From contig CAUDNR010002824.1 of NCBI GenBank assembly GCA_958430865.1, forward strand, positions 32,642-71,056: a stretch of 38,415 nucleotides of DNA. Reading direction: 5' to 3'. The DNA is from Entrophospora sp. SA101. Lineage: Eukaryota > Glomeromycota > Glomeromycetes > Entrophosporales > Entrophosporaceae. The notes under the pieces were generated by a model. It was not told where the DNA came from and ran no database searches. It worked only from the letters and a program-made list of their open reading frames with translations. Position numbers and translations under genes: made by a program. Below, piece by piece: positions 1-10,103 of the stretch. Position 1 is the stretch's first letter, and each line of letters opens with the position of its first letter.

Positions 1-432
<432 letters not shown>

Positions 433-684
433 TTTATTGTATTTTTATTATTTGTATTGTGGTTGTTTTTTTTTTTTTTTTCTTGAGAAATAATTTTTAA
501 AAAAAAATCCATTTTTAAAGAAAAACGTTGCTTATTTATAAAATAAAAAAAATTATTATTTTAAGATTCAAAAGATTATCTTATAATTAACTGCATTGTT
601 TTTCTAATTAAAGTTGGCAGTTGTGTAACTAAATTGATCTTTTTTTTAAATAAAAATTATGACTTATTATTACTCTAAACATTA
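433..684. other. Upstream region of homocitrate synthase gene
   Basis: No gene seen. Contains a T-tract at about 467-480 and AT-rich sequence. It presumably carries the promoter of the leftward homocitrate synthase gene, and is bounded on the other side by the MITE-like element. Confidence 0.4.
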
Positions 685-1027
685 ACCGTAAAGTCTGGAA
701 AGATATCACCCCCGAAAGATAGCACCTTCTAAAAAGGCAATAAGGATATGTTTTACAGGATAAGCAAAAAAATTCCTACAGAAAATTAAACAGCCATATT
801 AAATCATCATATACAATATTTCAAAAAAAGACAGTAATTAAAGTTGCAAAAAGTCCATGGAAGAAATGAGGCTAATAAATTTTTTTCATTCGTTATTTTT
901 TTATATAATTTTAATATATTGTATATTGTGTAATAATCTCGTTACCTTTTTTGGTTAATTTAATGCTCAAATTGAATGCCGATCATATTGTAAAAGAGGG
1001 GGGTGCTATCTTTCAGGACTTTACGGT
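685..1027. mobile_element. MITE-like element with about 30-bp terminal inverted repeats
   Basis: The left end at 685 (ACCGTAAAGTC, then GAAAGATA and CACCCCC) and the right end reading inward from 1027 (ACCGTAAAGTCCTGAAAGATA then GCACCCCC) are inverted copies with a few mismatches. Length is 343 bp and there is no reading frame inside, so it fits a non-autonomous DNA transposon. The target-site duplication is not clear. The left edge of the 9.1-kb duplicated segment (933) falls inside this element, so the second copy carries only its right part. Confidence 0.6.
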
Positions 1028-1630
1028 AAAATATTTTGTTTGACCAATTATATTTACATCGCCTGGATATTGATGGTGTGGTCATGTTAAAGTTATTAAA
1101 TATCCCTAAATAAAATTAAAATAGCCAGAAAACTTGTTCTTTGGTTTATGATTATGATTTTAGACATCCTAAAATATTTTCAATAAAATTTTAGCTAAAC
1201 ATCATAGTTTCAAATAGTAATGGCTAAATTATTCTTTGCTTATATGTAATAAAATACGGCAGCCTTTTATTAAGTAAAAAATTCTAACAAACAAGCTTAT
1301 CATAGCATTTTACAGAATATAAAACCATTGAGTCTTCATTTTCTCCAAGTGGAAAATCTTGCAGAACAATAAGAAATAAACTATGTTAAAAGTGGTTAAT
1401 TCACAAGATGAACTAACAATTAGAGCAGATTTGACGCGAAATCATTATAGAGGAATTTAATAGTTTCCATAAAGTACGTAATACATCATCTGATTGATTA
1501 TTTCTTGCAGCAAAAATAAATTGTATGAATATTTTGCTGATCGAATGAAAATTCAAAATTAACGAATCAACTAGTCAAAACTTTCAAAATTATTTCATTA
1601 TGGAAAAAACCCGATAAAGGGACAAAATGA
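1028..1630. other. Intergenic, possible decayed coding around 1384-1461
   Basis: No recognisable gene. An ATG frame at 1384-1461 (starts MLKVVNSQDELTIRADLTRN) reads like protein but stops quickly. It lies upstream of the P450 remnant on the same strand and could be another eroded piece of it; that link is a guess. Confidence 0.25.
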
Positions 1631-2125
1631 ATGTATATATGTGATTTTCTTTTTAAGAGGAAAAAAGAAGATTATATATATGTTATTGAAATAATTATGA
1701 TTTTTATAATTAAGCCAGCCAAATTCTTTAGGATTTTTAAAATTATTACTCAAGAAAAATTGTCCCGCCTAGTTTATTGCGATGATATTATCAAAGAAAC
1801 TGCAAGAGCATTACCACTTATTGATTCAATTAATCGTATAAATAGTGAGGATGATACAATTGGGGTCTTAAATGGTCAACCAACATCAACACAATATTTT
1901 TGATAAATGCATTAGCTATGAATTTAGATCCATTGATATGGGTGAGTTTAATCCTGAACAATTTTTAAATGATGATAACAATAAAAAGGACACTTTAATA
2001 TTTGGTGGTGGTTCTAGAATATGTCCAGGAAGAATATTAGCAATAAATCAAATGAAATGTTTATTAGTTTAATTTATTATTGTTGGGCTATTGAATTAGT
2101 TTATAAAATGGACCCTTAAATGTAA
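1631..2125 (+). pseudogene. Cytochrome P450 C-terminal remnant (D1 copy)
   Basis: Pieces of the P450 C-terminal half appear in order but in different frames. Around 1794-1812 is IIKETARALP, with the K-helix ExxR pattern (ETAR). Around 1897-1940 is LINALAMNLDPLIW. Then comes EFNPEQFLND (the PERF region), and around 1998-2033 FGGGSRICPGRILA, which fits the heme-binding FxxGxRxCxG with the axial Cys. After LLV the frame shifts again to LIYYCWAIELVYKMDP. At least three frameshifts (near 1900, near 1941 where one G of a TGGGGT-like codon pair is missing, and near 2070) and the missing N-terminal two thirds make it non-functional. Heme monooxygenases of this class are ER-membrane enzymes. An identical copy lies 25,714 bp downstream. 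Confidence 0.75.
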
Positions 2126-3289
2126 ATTTTTGGACATTAGAAAGGTTTTAGAATTATTGATTATAATTAAACCACATAAAGTGTAAAAGAAAAATCAATT
2201 TAAAGATTATTCAAAAATTTGGAGGTTGCAATGGTCAATTTGTTCCCGTGACAATCAAAAACTGATCATTTATATATGTAAATCACAAGACATAAATCTA
2301 TAATAAATAATCATTATTCTCCTGCAATCATTAAATATAGAATAAGAATCCCGTTTCAAAAATTATCATTTATAATATAATAATATTTATAAGTGAAGGA
2401 AAATACTTGTCAAGTATGTCGAATTAATAAATCAAGAAAATGGAGAAGGTTGTCAGAAGCTGCATAAAAAAATAGGAGTTGGTGGTAGTTGTTATGTGAC
2501 TTATATTCCTAATCTAAACCATTCTAATCGTAATAATAATTAAAAATACAAGTTTTTTATTCTTTACCATCAAAACCTTTACCCGATATAAATAATTTAC
2601 CATCTAACAATTTTATCACTACCATCACATCTACTACCGCTACTCCTATTATCAATCAAAATCAGTTAATAATTTAACTCAAATTCTCAGATTAGGAAAT
2701 AATAACATTGAACTTTTAAATAAATTCACCGACACTAAATAACATTAGTTCTATTTTAGGAAACAGGATGCAGTTTTACGTTGTCTATGATGAAACAATT
2801 ATTTACCAAATATATATCCAATTTATTAATGATACAAATAATGGTGAAATTAATGTGTAGGTTTATATGATGATGGCTTTTTCTGTAACGATTTTCACTC
2901 TATAATAATAACAGATTGAGAATTCGGGCCCAATTAAAATTATTTCATATGCCTCATATACTGCCTACAATGGTCTCTCTATAACGGATTTTTCTTGCTC
3001 TATTAGAGTGGGAAAATATGCGTATTAGTATAGTTGAACATTATACGATACTAATACTAAACGTATAGTGCGTATAAAAATTGAAAATGATCAGCAAAAA
3101 ATACCTCAATGAAAATTAATATGTGGCCAGGACCTCGCAACAAAGTTTTTTTTGTTTTCTCCGAAAGGGAAATTAAAAATAAATTTTTTCCTATCCAGAT
3201 CATCCACTATTTCTCAAATGGTCAAAATCAAAAAAAATTTGTTTATCAATCATTGAATTAATTAACTGATAATAATAACTCAACAAAAT
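2126..3289. other. Intergenic stretch of D1
   Basis: AT-rich, no intact gene apart from the GATA-like relic listed separately. Around 2968-2990 is a single copy of the motif TCTCTCTATAACGGA, which resembles the end of the CAGT-type MITEs at 17561 and 21973, but no partner end was seen. Confidence 0.35.
2408..2541 (+). pseudogene. Possible GATA-type zinc-finger relic (D1 copy)
   Basis: The frame at 2402-2467 reads ENTCQVCRINKSRKWRRLSE, giving a CxxC pair and an RKWRR block as in the first half of a GATA finger. After a stop, another frame at 2469-2541 gives GGSCYVTYIPNLN, where CYVTYI could be what is left of the second CNACYVRY half. The full CxxC-x17-CxxC finger is broken. This is a motif-level guess; no flanking protein context supports it. 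Confidence 0.3.
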
Positions 3290-3450
3290 ACGATTTCCTT
3301 TCGGTCAAGTATCTGCTTCGCTCAATTCTAACACTTTGAACAAAGATAGATAAATTTTTCGGTTGCCAAATAGATAGCAATGGGAGTTCGTATGATACGA
3401 TGATGTAAAAATAACTACAACCATTATCATTTTTGGAAAACAAAAATACT
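3290..3450. promoter_or_regulatory. Conserved block upstream of the kinase pseudogene (D1 copy)
   Basis: About 160 bp beginning ACGATTTCCTTTCGGTCAAG and including TTTTTCGGTTGCCAAATA is strongly conserved at 36132-36291, upstream of the diverged kinase paralog, although the sequence between block and start codon has drifted much more. Short reading frames on both strands across it are not kept open with equal amino-acid conservation, so a regulatory or repeat origin is more likely than a gene. It sits about 280-440 bp before the kinase start. Confidence 0.45.
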
Positions 3451-3728
3451 TTTGTTCAAATTTCAAATCAATTTCCAAGCCAGTGTAGCAAAAAAGACTC
3501 ATTACCCTTCGATTTTGATTTCATCCTTCCCAGTTTACTAGAGCAACAAAAATTTTTGGAAGATTTGCAATCCGTTATTATCATAATTGCACTGAATTTA
3601 CCGTTTCAAGTCTTAACGAGTCTTCTTTACAACAGAATATTTCCCGTGCAACAAAACATTTCAAATTTGGGTAAAAAACTCTATTCATTAAAACACCAAG
3701 TTAAATTTATATTTTATATTTTTATATA

Positions 3729-5197
3729 ATGTCACATGTTAAACTATTATCATTGTTATCACCAGAAAGAAAGGATTTTGTATATAAATTTATAGTAAAA
3801 TGTCTAATAATGCAATGGTCAATTCCAACAAAGTAAATAGAAAAGGTTATTTTTTTTCATTGGTCAAAGAAAACAAAGAAATTTCTGAAAGTGAAAAGGA
3901 ATTTTGCAAGGAAAAGTTTATATATGTGTTTGAGTTAAATGCTGCAAGAAATAAAAGGGGTAAACCAAAAGAATGCAACAAGTGTAAACTGACAAGATAC
4001 TCAGATAGATCCTGTGAGGGTTGTATTAGTTTATAATTACAGAGCCTTTTTACCATTTGGACATCTGGAAATAACATAATTGATGATTTTATTCAACAAT
4101 GTTAAATGAAATCATCTTTGCAAACTTATATTATGGAATTGATACCTTTTGAGCAATTTGAAGATGTAACAAAGGTAGATTTTTACTGCTACATGGACAA
4201 GAGGAAGAACAATTGATTACAATGAAAATAAAAAGGAATTTAGTTATTTAAATGGGCAAAATGTAGTATTAAAAAGTTTAAATGATTCAAGTAATTCAGG
4301 AAAAGACTTTTTTGATGAGGTTGGTAATTGTCATTTAAAACAAAATAAACAACACTGTATTATATAATACTAATTGATTTTATATTTATTTTCAGGCAAT
4401 GAATTATTTTAAATTTAAATCAGGGTTGATTGTTAAGTGCTTTGGTATAACTAAATTCCCAGATAATGGAAATTATGCAATTGTTTCAAATTATTTATCA
4501 AAAGGAAATTTAAGGGGTTATTTGCAAAAAAATTTAAATTTAACATTATTACAATCTTTTATTATTTATGCAATGCATTAGATGATATACATCAAAAAGA
4601 TTTAATTCATTGTGATTTACATAGTGGCAATATACTTGTAGAAGGAGGTAATTGTTATATTAGAGATTTGGGATTATGTGGACCAGTTAATGAAAAATCA
4701 TCAAATAAAGTCTATGGAATTGTATCATATGTTGCACCTGAGATACTTAAAGGTAAAAAGAATCAGATATTTATAGTGTTGGGATGTTAATGTGGGAAAT
4801 ATTTGCAGGTCATCCACCATTTGATGATAGAGCTCACAATCATAATTTGATTTTTGATATATGTGCAGAATGTTTACGACCACTAATATTACCTGGAATG
4901 CCTGAAGATTATGTGCAAATGATGCAGAGGTGTTGGGATGTGGATCCTTCAAAAAGACCAACTAGTAGAGGGCTGCTTGAGTTTGCTTATAATAAATATA
5001 TTGAAACTATTAATAATAATGATAATAATAGCAATAATACTACTACTGGTTGTAATGGTCAAGTCTACAAATCACATCCAGATGCATATCATATAAGTAG
5101 ATCCTTAGATGAAGAGATTACTAAATCTAAAAGCTTGAAAATTTATACAAGTAATGATAGTTTGTTAAATAATCTTGATTTTAACCCTTTTCTCTAA
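3729..5197 (+). pseudogene. Tyrosine-kinase-like protein kinase pseudogene (D1 copy)
   Basis: Glomeromycete-type kinase in pieces. The N-terminus starts MSHVKLLSLLSPERKDF at 3729. Next comes a Cys-rich block (ECNKCKLTRYSDRSCEGC) followed by a stop at 4034-4036, where the paralog at 36674 reads through. Then IWTSGNNIIDDFI and a stop at 4102, IPFEQFEDV, and the beta-3 lysine block VVLKSLNDSS (about 4261-4290). An intron with GTTGGT start and TTTTCAG end lies before 4396. The catalytic loop LIHCDLHSGNIL (about 4599-4634) has HCD in place of HRD, the DFG position reads DLG, and the activation segment end reads SYVAPEIL. The C-lobe MLMWEIFAGHPPFDD to CWDVDPSKRPTSRGLLEF is open from 4784 to 5197. 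Several stops and frameshifts, including one base lost near 3800 and breaks near 4580 and 4760, rule out an intact kinase. Confidence 0.85.
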
Positions 5198-5536
5198 AAT
5201 GTCAACGAAGGTAAATAAAATTTTCATTATCAATTAATTGAAATTATTACCAATATTAATTAATCAATTAATAAACATTAAATTCTAGTATCAATAGTAA
5301 AAGAAAGGATTGATTTAATCTCCATTATAATTTATTCATTTTTATTTTATCCTTATTTTGTTTCTTAAAGCTAAATTATAATAATGCTTTGAAATAATAC
5401 AACCATGGCTTAACTTTTATCAGTTAATTCACAATAATTTGATGCTTGTCAATTAATTAGTTTACAAATTTACTTTGGTGCACCTACATGAGTCTGTGAG
5501 CACTTAATGGTGCCATATAACTATAACTAAATAATG
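5198..5536. other. Intergenic, no feature seen
   Basis: AT-rich sequence between the kinase pseudogene and a small reading frame. Nothing recognised on either strand. Confidence 0.4.
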
Positions 5537-5686
5537 ATGGCCCTTTTGCAATGCTATAAAGGTGTATTCTTATCCAGTGAAATTGTTAGAATATTTGCAC
5601 ACCTACTGGAGCAACATATGCTTTCCAGGAGAAATATCTGTGTACCTAAGGCAATTGAAGTGGATGGTAAACTTTGTATTCAATGA
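5537..5686 (+). CDS. Small unrecognised reading frame, 49 aa (D1 copy)
   Basis: ATG at 5537, TGA at 5684-5686. The product starts MALLQCYKGVFLSSEIVRI and contains HLLEQHMLSRRNICVP. It is a little richer in GC than its surroundings and has a plausible amphipathic composition, but no family is recognised and no neighbour supports a role. It could be an exon or an eroded piece of a larger gene; no splice partner was found. Confidence 0.2.
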   Translation: MALLQCYKGVFLSSEIVRIFAHLLEQHMLSRRNICVPKAIEVDGKLCIQ

Positions 5687-6189
5687 AAAAGCATTTTGCA
5701 AGGGGAATTGAGTTCTTGTAGCATATGATTCATAATAGATAAATAAAAGAAAATAGCCTTTATTTACAAGGCAACAAAAAAAACTTTTATAAAATATTTG
5801 TTTTTAAGTATATAAATTGTTCATTATTTTTTACAAAAGCAAAAAAAAGTGAATCTTTACAATTATTTTTGTAATCACTCAAATCTTTTGCAGAAACATT
5901 TTTAAATTATGTAAAAATTGTTTGTAACATTGCCGATACTGTTTTGTCTTTGAGTAGTCAATTAGAATATATGTCAAATATTTTTAAATATTCAAAAACA
6001 TTGAACAAATTTATTTTTATAAAATTTTTATTATATATTTACTGATACTAAAATAAAATAAAATATAAAGCAATAAATTATAAATGCTTGAAAATAATAA
6101 CAACAACAACAATAATAAGATGCATTGTGATAGGCCACTTTAATTACAAGGAATGGTTTATTCTAATTTAAGTAAAATATCATTAATAA

Positions 6190-6300
6190 AAAACAATAAA
6201 TCAAATAATTGTTACTAATAATTGAAGAAGATTTGTAAAATTCAATAATCTACTTGTATAAACAGGATTTGGATGAATGGTTGCTATAATTGTTGAAAGA
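6190..6300 (-). pseudogene. Kinase-type C-terminal tail remnant downstream of F-box gene (D1 copy)
   Basis: On the minus strand the sequence reads KPFNLSTIIATIHPN then VYTSRLLNFTNL, in a frame different from the adjacent F-box stop. From memory, tails with TSRLL(N/D)F end many glomeromycete protein kinases. The same block lies downstream of the F-box genes at 12357 and 19701 in the same relative orientation. Here about 88 bp present in those copies are missing, so the F-box frame runs directly into the tail out of frame and stops after EKTF. Confidence 0.45.
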
Positions 6301-7671
6301 TTAAAAGGTTTTTTCACTGATTATTAAAAACCCTAAATCTTGATATTTTTCTAATATTTTTCTTTCATTGCTTTCTAAACAATTTTCATAACTATATTCA
6401 TCAAATCTTATTACTAAGGGTTTGGGTCCTTTCCAATTCTTCATTAGAATATCCAAAGAATGGTTGCTAACATTATAAACCTTACAAGTAAAAGTTATTG
6501 ATTTTAAGTTTTTTGGTAATGTTTCATTTAATATTGTCAATATTTTATCAAAATCTAATATATCAAAATCATCAAATATAATACTTTTTAATTTAATACA
6601 ATTATTAAGTACTTCCATTAATTCCTGGTCCAATTCATCCTCGTATATTATAGATAAATCTTCTAAATTTTTACAATATTGTGCAATTGATTGAAATAAT
6701 TTTTCCAATCCATCTGTACAACCACCAACAACATTCAGATTTTTAAGATTTTTTCCATTGATATTAATAAAATCAGACAAGTCTGACATATATGGTTGAG
6801 AAGTAATATATAACTCTAAAGATTCAATATTTGGTAGTGAAATATTTTTCAAACTTATTATTTTTCTATAAGCATGAATTGTTAATTCTAAAGTTTTTAA
6901 ATTTTTAAAAGTTGGTAACAAGAAATTGTCAAAATTATCTTCATTGCCATGAGATTCATAAAAAATTATTGATTGTGAATGTGTTAATATTGCTTTCCTT
7001 AATTCATCTGGTAACATTGGTGATGTAATAGATAAATATTTAATTTGCTCTTGTGCTTTAATTAGCTGTGTTAAATTATATAAATTATATATATTTTTGA
7101 CCTTACTATCATAATATATTCTTAATGATTGAATATTTTTACAAATATTTGCTAATTTATCAAAAAATTCACCACTATCAGAACTCTTACAATATATTTC
7201 ATAAAGATTCTGAAAACAATTATCAAATCTATGATGATTAATTAATAAATTACAATCTATATAATGAGAACTAAACTTTTTAATACCTGCTGAATGATCT
7301 AAGATAAAATTTTCTAATTTATTTTGTAAAATTTGCTTTAATTCTCTATTTTTTATCAGGTAATAAAAATCACAATACTTGGAAAATATAGTACAAAATC
7401 TAGCATAATTGTATAATGGTGGTTTCTCCAATAGTTCAAATGTCAATTCAATGCAATTTCTAGTTAAGAAATCCCTATCTTCTTCTAATATACAATTAAT
7501 TAATATTTTGGTGCTGTCTTTACAAACAAATGGATTCTTCCATAAAGTTGCAATATTTATATTGTGCCATTGTTTGTTGACAAGAATACAAGAATATAAT
7601 TCTTGGCAATCATCAATATATTCAAATATTTCAGTCAGAAGTTCATGTGGCAAAATATTTATTTCAATCAT
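6301..7671 (-). CDS. F-box/leucine-rich repeat protein, 456 aa (D1 copy)
   Basis: The F-box at residues 1-50 starts MIEINILPHELLTEIFEYI and includes SCILVNKQWHNI and LWKNPF; this motif docks Skp1 in SCF ubiquitin ligases. The rest is a run of degenerate leucine-rich repeats: FKNLKTLELTIH, SLPNIESLELYI, GKNLKNLNVVGG, YCKNLEDLSIIYEDELDQ and CIKLKSIIFDDF, the usual substrate-recognition part. The ATG at 7671 is chosen over an upstream in-frame codon because the paralogs all start at this Met. Length agrees with paralogs at 12357 (455 aa) and 19701 (452 aa). The last residues (SEKTF) differ because of a deletion just downstream. No intron is needed. The target protein cannot be inferred. An identical copy lies at 32015. 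Confidence 0.88.
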   Translation of the reverse strand: MIEINILPHELLTEIFEYIDDCQELYSCILVNKQWHNINIATLWKNPFVCKDSTKILINCILEEDRDFLTRNCIELTFELLEKPPLYNYARFCTIFSKYCDFYYLIKNRELKQILQNKLENFILDHSAGIKKFSSHYIDCNLLINHHRFDNCFQNLYEIYCKSSDSGEFFDKLANICKNIQSLRIYYDSKVKNIYNLYNLTQLIKAQEQIKYLSITSPMLPDELRKAILTHSQSIIFYESHGNEDNFDNFLLPTFKNLKTLELTIHAYRKIISLKNISLPNIESLELYITSQPYMSDLSDFININGKNLKNLNVVGGCTDGLEKLFQSIAQYCKNLEDLSIIYEDELDQELMEVLNNCIKLKSIIFDDFDILDFDKILTILNETLPKNLKSITFTCKVYNVSNHSLDILMKNWKGPKPLVIRFDEYSYENCLESNERKILEKYQDLGFLIISEKTF

Positions 7672-8081
7672 TTTTTTTTTTAAAAATAATGTTTGTTGCA
7701 CAAATGTAAATGAAAAAAAAATTTACTTATTCAATAAAAATAAATTTATTTTTGAAAAACAAAAAGGCAGATTTATTGTGCCAGTAATTGATGACCAACT
7801 AATTGATAATTTATATGCGAGGAATTAAAATGATAATATATTAAATATATATAAGCATGAGTGAATATTATTTAATTAAGTTGAGGTAATTAATTATTTA
7901 TATGATTAGATATTGGAAATGTTACCTTCAGAATCAAAAAGGCTCCAACTCTTTTTATAAGAAAATATTAATTAGTAATCATCAAGATTGTAATTTATAT
8001 TTGAAAACTTCTCACCACTAATCACCTTTAACATTAAATTAATGCTAATGTTTACCAATTGTTCTTTTTTTCTGGCTCTTA
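7672..8081. other. Intergenic between F-box gene and piggyBac relic
   Basis: Holds the short upstream region of the leftward F-box gene (A-rich just before the ATG) and AT-rich sequence with no recognised gene. Confidence 0.35.
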
Positions 8082-8640
8082 GACACAGCTGTTGTAAATT
8101 CATTTATTGTTTGTAAAAAGTTAGAAATTTCTCAAGAACATAAAAAGTTTAGAATGCAAATAGTTAAAGAATTGATTAAGGAAGCAATTCAAAACCCATT
8201 AAAAAGAAATACTCATAATGGAGAAGATGGAGAGACATCTGAAAAGAAAAGTGACAATAAAAGATACCGTGTTTCTGACATTTTTGAATTACCAGCAACT
8301 AGATTAATTGGTAATGATCATTTTCCTGAATACTGTGAAGAATGAAACTACTGCTAGTGGTGCAGGTATGATTTTTTAAAAAAAGATGCACCAAAACCCT
8401 CCACAAAGTCAAATTTGGTGTTCTAAATGTAATGTAGTATTATGTTGCAGCAACAAATGCCCAAGTTGTTTTAAAAACTATCATTCTGTACAAGAATTTT
8501 TTTTTTATTTGTTTTTAGTTATTTTATATAAAATAATAGTAGTTATTTTTGTAAATATTATAAATATATATTTTTTTTGTTCACAGGCAAATCCACATTT
8601 TCCACAATTGTTTGTGCAATACCAGTTTTCTGACCTTAAT
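8082..8640 (+). pseudogene. PiggyBac-type transposase C-terminal relic (D1 copy)
   Basis: From 8082 the frame reads DTAVVNSFIVCKKL, then EHKKFRMQIVKELI, then RLIGNDHFPEYCEE. This matches the C-terminal end of piggyBac DDE transposases, with the final Asp of the catalytic core region and the start of the Cys-rich tail. After a frameshift at about 8340 another frame gives NYC, an in-frame stop, then WCRYDFLKK, and a third frame gives QIWCSKCNVVLCC and CFKNYHS, the zinc-binding tail. An intron-like GTACAAG...TTCACAG interrupts the end at about 8489-8586. Frameshifts, a stop and loss of the catalytic domain make it inert. It interrupts the normal downstream sequence of the next F-box gene. Confidence 0.7.
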
Positions 8641-8719
8641 TAAAGATTATCACAAGGCGTGAGGTTAAAAAAAATTTTTTATTTAAACATTAAATTTTCA
8701 AAAAAAACCCTGCCATGAT

Positions 8720-10103
8720 CTACATTGAAGGAATAATAAAATTAAAAAACCCTAAATCTTTATACTTTTCTAATATTTTTCTATCATCACTTTTTAGAAA
8801 ATTATCATGCCTATATTCTCCAAATTTTATTACTAAAGGTTTGGGTCCTTTCCAATTCTTCATTAGGATATCCAAAGAATGGTTACTAACATTATAAACC
8901 TTACAAGTGAAAATTATTGACTTTAAGTTTTCTGATAATGTTTCATTTAATACTGTCAATACTTTATCAAAATCTATCTCACCATTATAAATATTATTAG
9001 ATATAATACTTTTTAATTTAATGCAATTATTAAGTGCTTCCATTAATTCCTGGTCTAATTTATCCTTATATATTATAGATAAATCTTCTAAATTTTTACA
9101 ATGTTGTGCAATTGATTGAAATATCTTTCTCAATAATCCATCATTGTAACCACCAACAATATTCAGATTTTTAAGATTTTTTCCATTGATATTAATAAAA
9201 TCAGACAAGTCTGATATATATGGGTGATAAGTAATCTCTACCTTCACAGATTCAATATTTGGCAGTGAAATATTTTTCAAATTTATCATATTGCTATCAG
9301 AATAAATTGATAATTCTAAAGTCTTTAAGTTTTTAAGAGTTGGTAATAAGAAACTATTAAAATTATTTCTGGCATGAGATTCATAAAAAATTATTGATTG
9401 TGAATGTGTTAATATTGCTTTCCTTAATTCATCTGGCAACTTTGGTGATGTAATAGATAAATATTTAATTTGCTTTTGTGCTTTAATTAGCTGTGCTAAA
9501 TTATATAAATTATATATATTTTTGACCTTACTATCATAATATATTCTTAATGATTGAATATTTTTACAAATATTTGCTAATTTATCAAAAAATTCACCAC
9601 TATCAGAACTCTTACAATATATTTCATAAAGATTCTGAAAACAATTATCAAATCTATGATGATTAATTAATAAATTACAAATCTATATAATGAGAACTAA
9701 ACTTTTTAATACCTGCTGAATGATCTAAAATAAAATTTTCTAATTTATTTTGTAAAATTCGATTTAATTTTCTATTTTTTACCAGGTAATAAAAAGTATG
9801 ACGACACTTGATAAATATAGTACAAAATTTAGCATAATTGTATAATGGTGGTTTCTCCAATAGTTCAAAAGTTAATACAAAGCAATTTCTAGTTAAGAAA
9901 TCCTTATCTTCTTCTAACATACAATTAATTAATATTTTGATGTTGTTTTTACAAACAAATGGATCCTTCCATAAAGTTGGAATATTTATATTGTGCCATT
10001 GTTTGTTGACAAGAATACAAGAATATAATGCTTGGTAATCATCTTCAATATATTCAAATATTTCAGCCAGAAGTTCATGTGGCAAACTATTTATTTCAAT
10101 CAT
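8720..10103 (-). pseudogene. F-box/leucine-rich repeat gene broken by a one-base frameshift (D1 copy)
   Basis: The start MIEINSLPHELLAEIFEYI is at 10103. The frame runs to HYIDL and stops at 9675. Paralogs read HYIDCNLLINHHRFD here; this copy has one extra A in the run at about 9678-9682. Downstream of that base the other frame is open through LANICKNIQSLRI, LPDELRKAIL, GKNLKNLNIVGG, CKNLEDLSIIYKDKLDQ and KYKDLGFF to a stop at 8720. The C-terminal end differs from the other copies because the piggyBac relic replaces the usual 3' flank. With a single lesion and otherwise intact coding, it is a recent pseudogene, a sequencing error, or two proteins. The same base is present in the second copy. 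Confidence 0.82.

Larger units (their letters stand above)
933..10025. repeat. Segment D1: first copy of a 9,093-bp direct repeat
   Basis: Matches 26647-35739 with a constant offset of 25,714. Every reading frame in the two copies has the same sequence and relative position, and spot comparisons of intergenic lines found no substitution or indel. The left edge lies between 932 and 933, where the copies diverge abruptly inside the MITE-like element. The right edge lies at 10025/10026, inside the N-terminal coding part of an F-box gene, where the other copy continues into a diverged F-box paralog. Perfect identity means a very recent event or an assembly duplication. Confidence 0.93.

Noticed and set aside
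3258..3502. Minus-strand frames reading WQPKNLSIFVQ and SRYLTERKS
   Set aside because: They overlap the conserved upstream block. Similar residues recur at 36055-36273, but changes there are mostly amino-acid-altering, which argues against a gene.
3433..3729. A 98-codon frame upstream of the kinase pseudogene
   Set aside because: It begins at a TTG codon, and the homologous stretch at 36270-36530 has stops and indels, so the frame is not conserved. It is more likely the kinase upstream region.
4725..4961. Minus-strand frame of 78 codons, also at 30439
   Set aside because: Antisense to the kinase C-lobe, which is clearly recognisable on the plus strand.
7409..7828. Plus-strand frame of 139 codons, also at 33123, 9838, 19766 and 35552
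   Set aside because: Antisense of the F-box coding region; its recurrence follows from F-box conservation.
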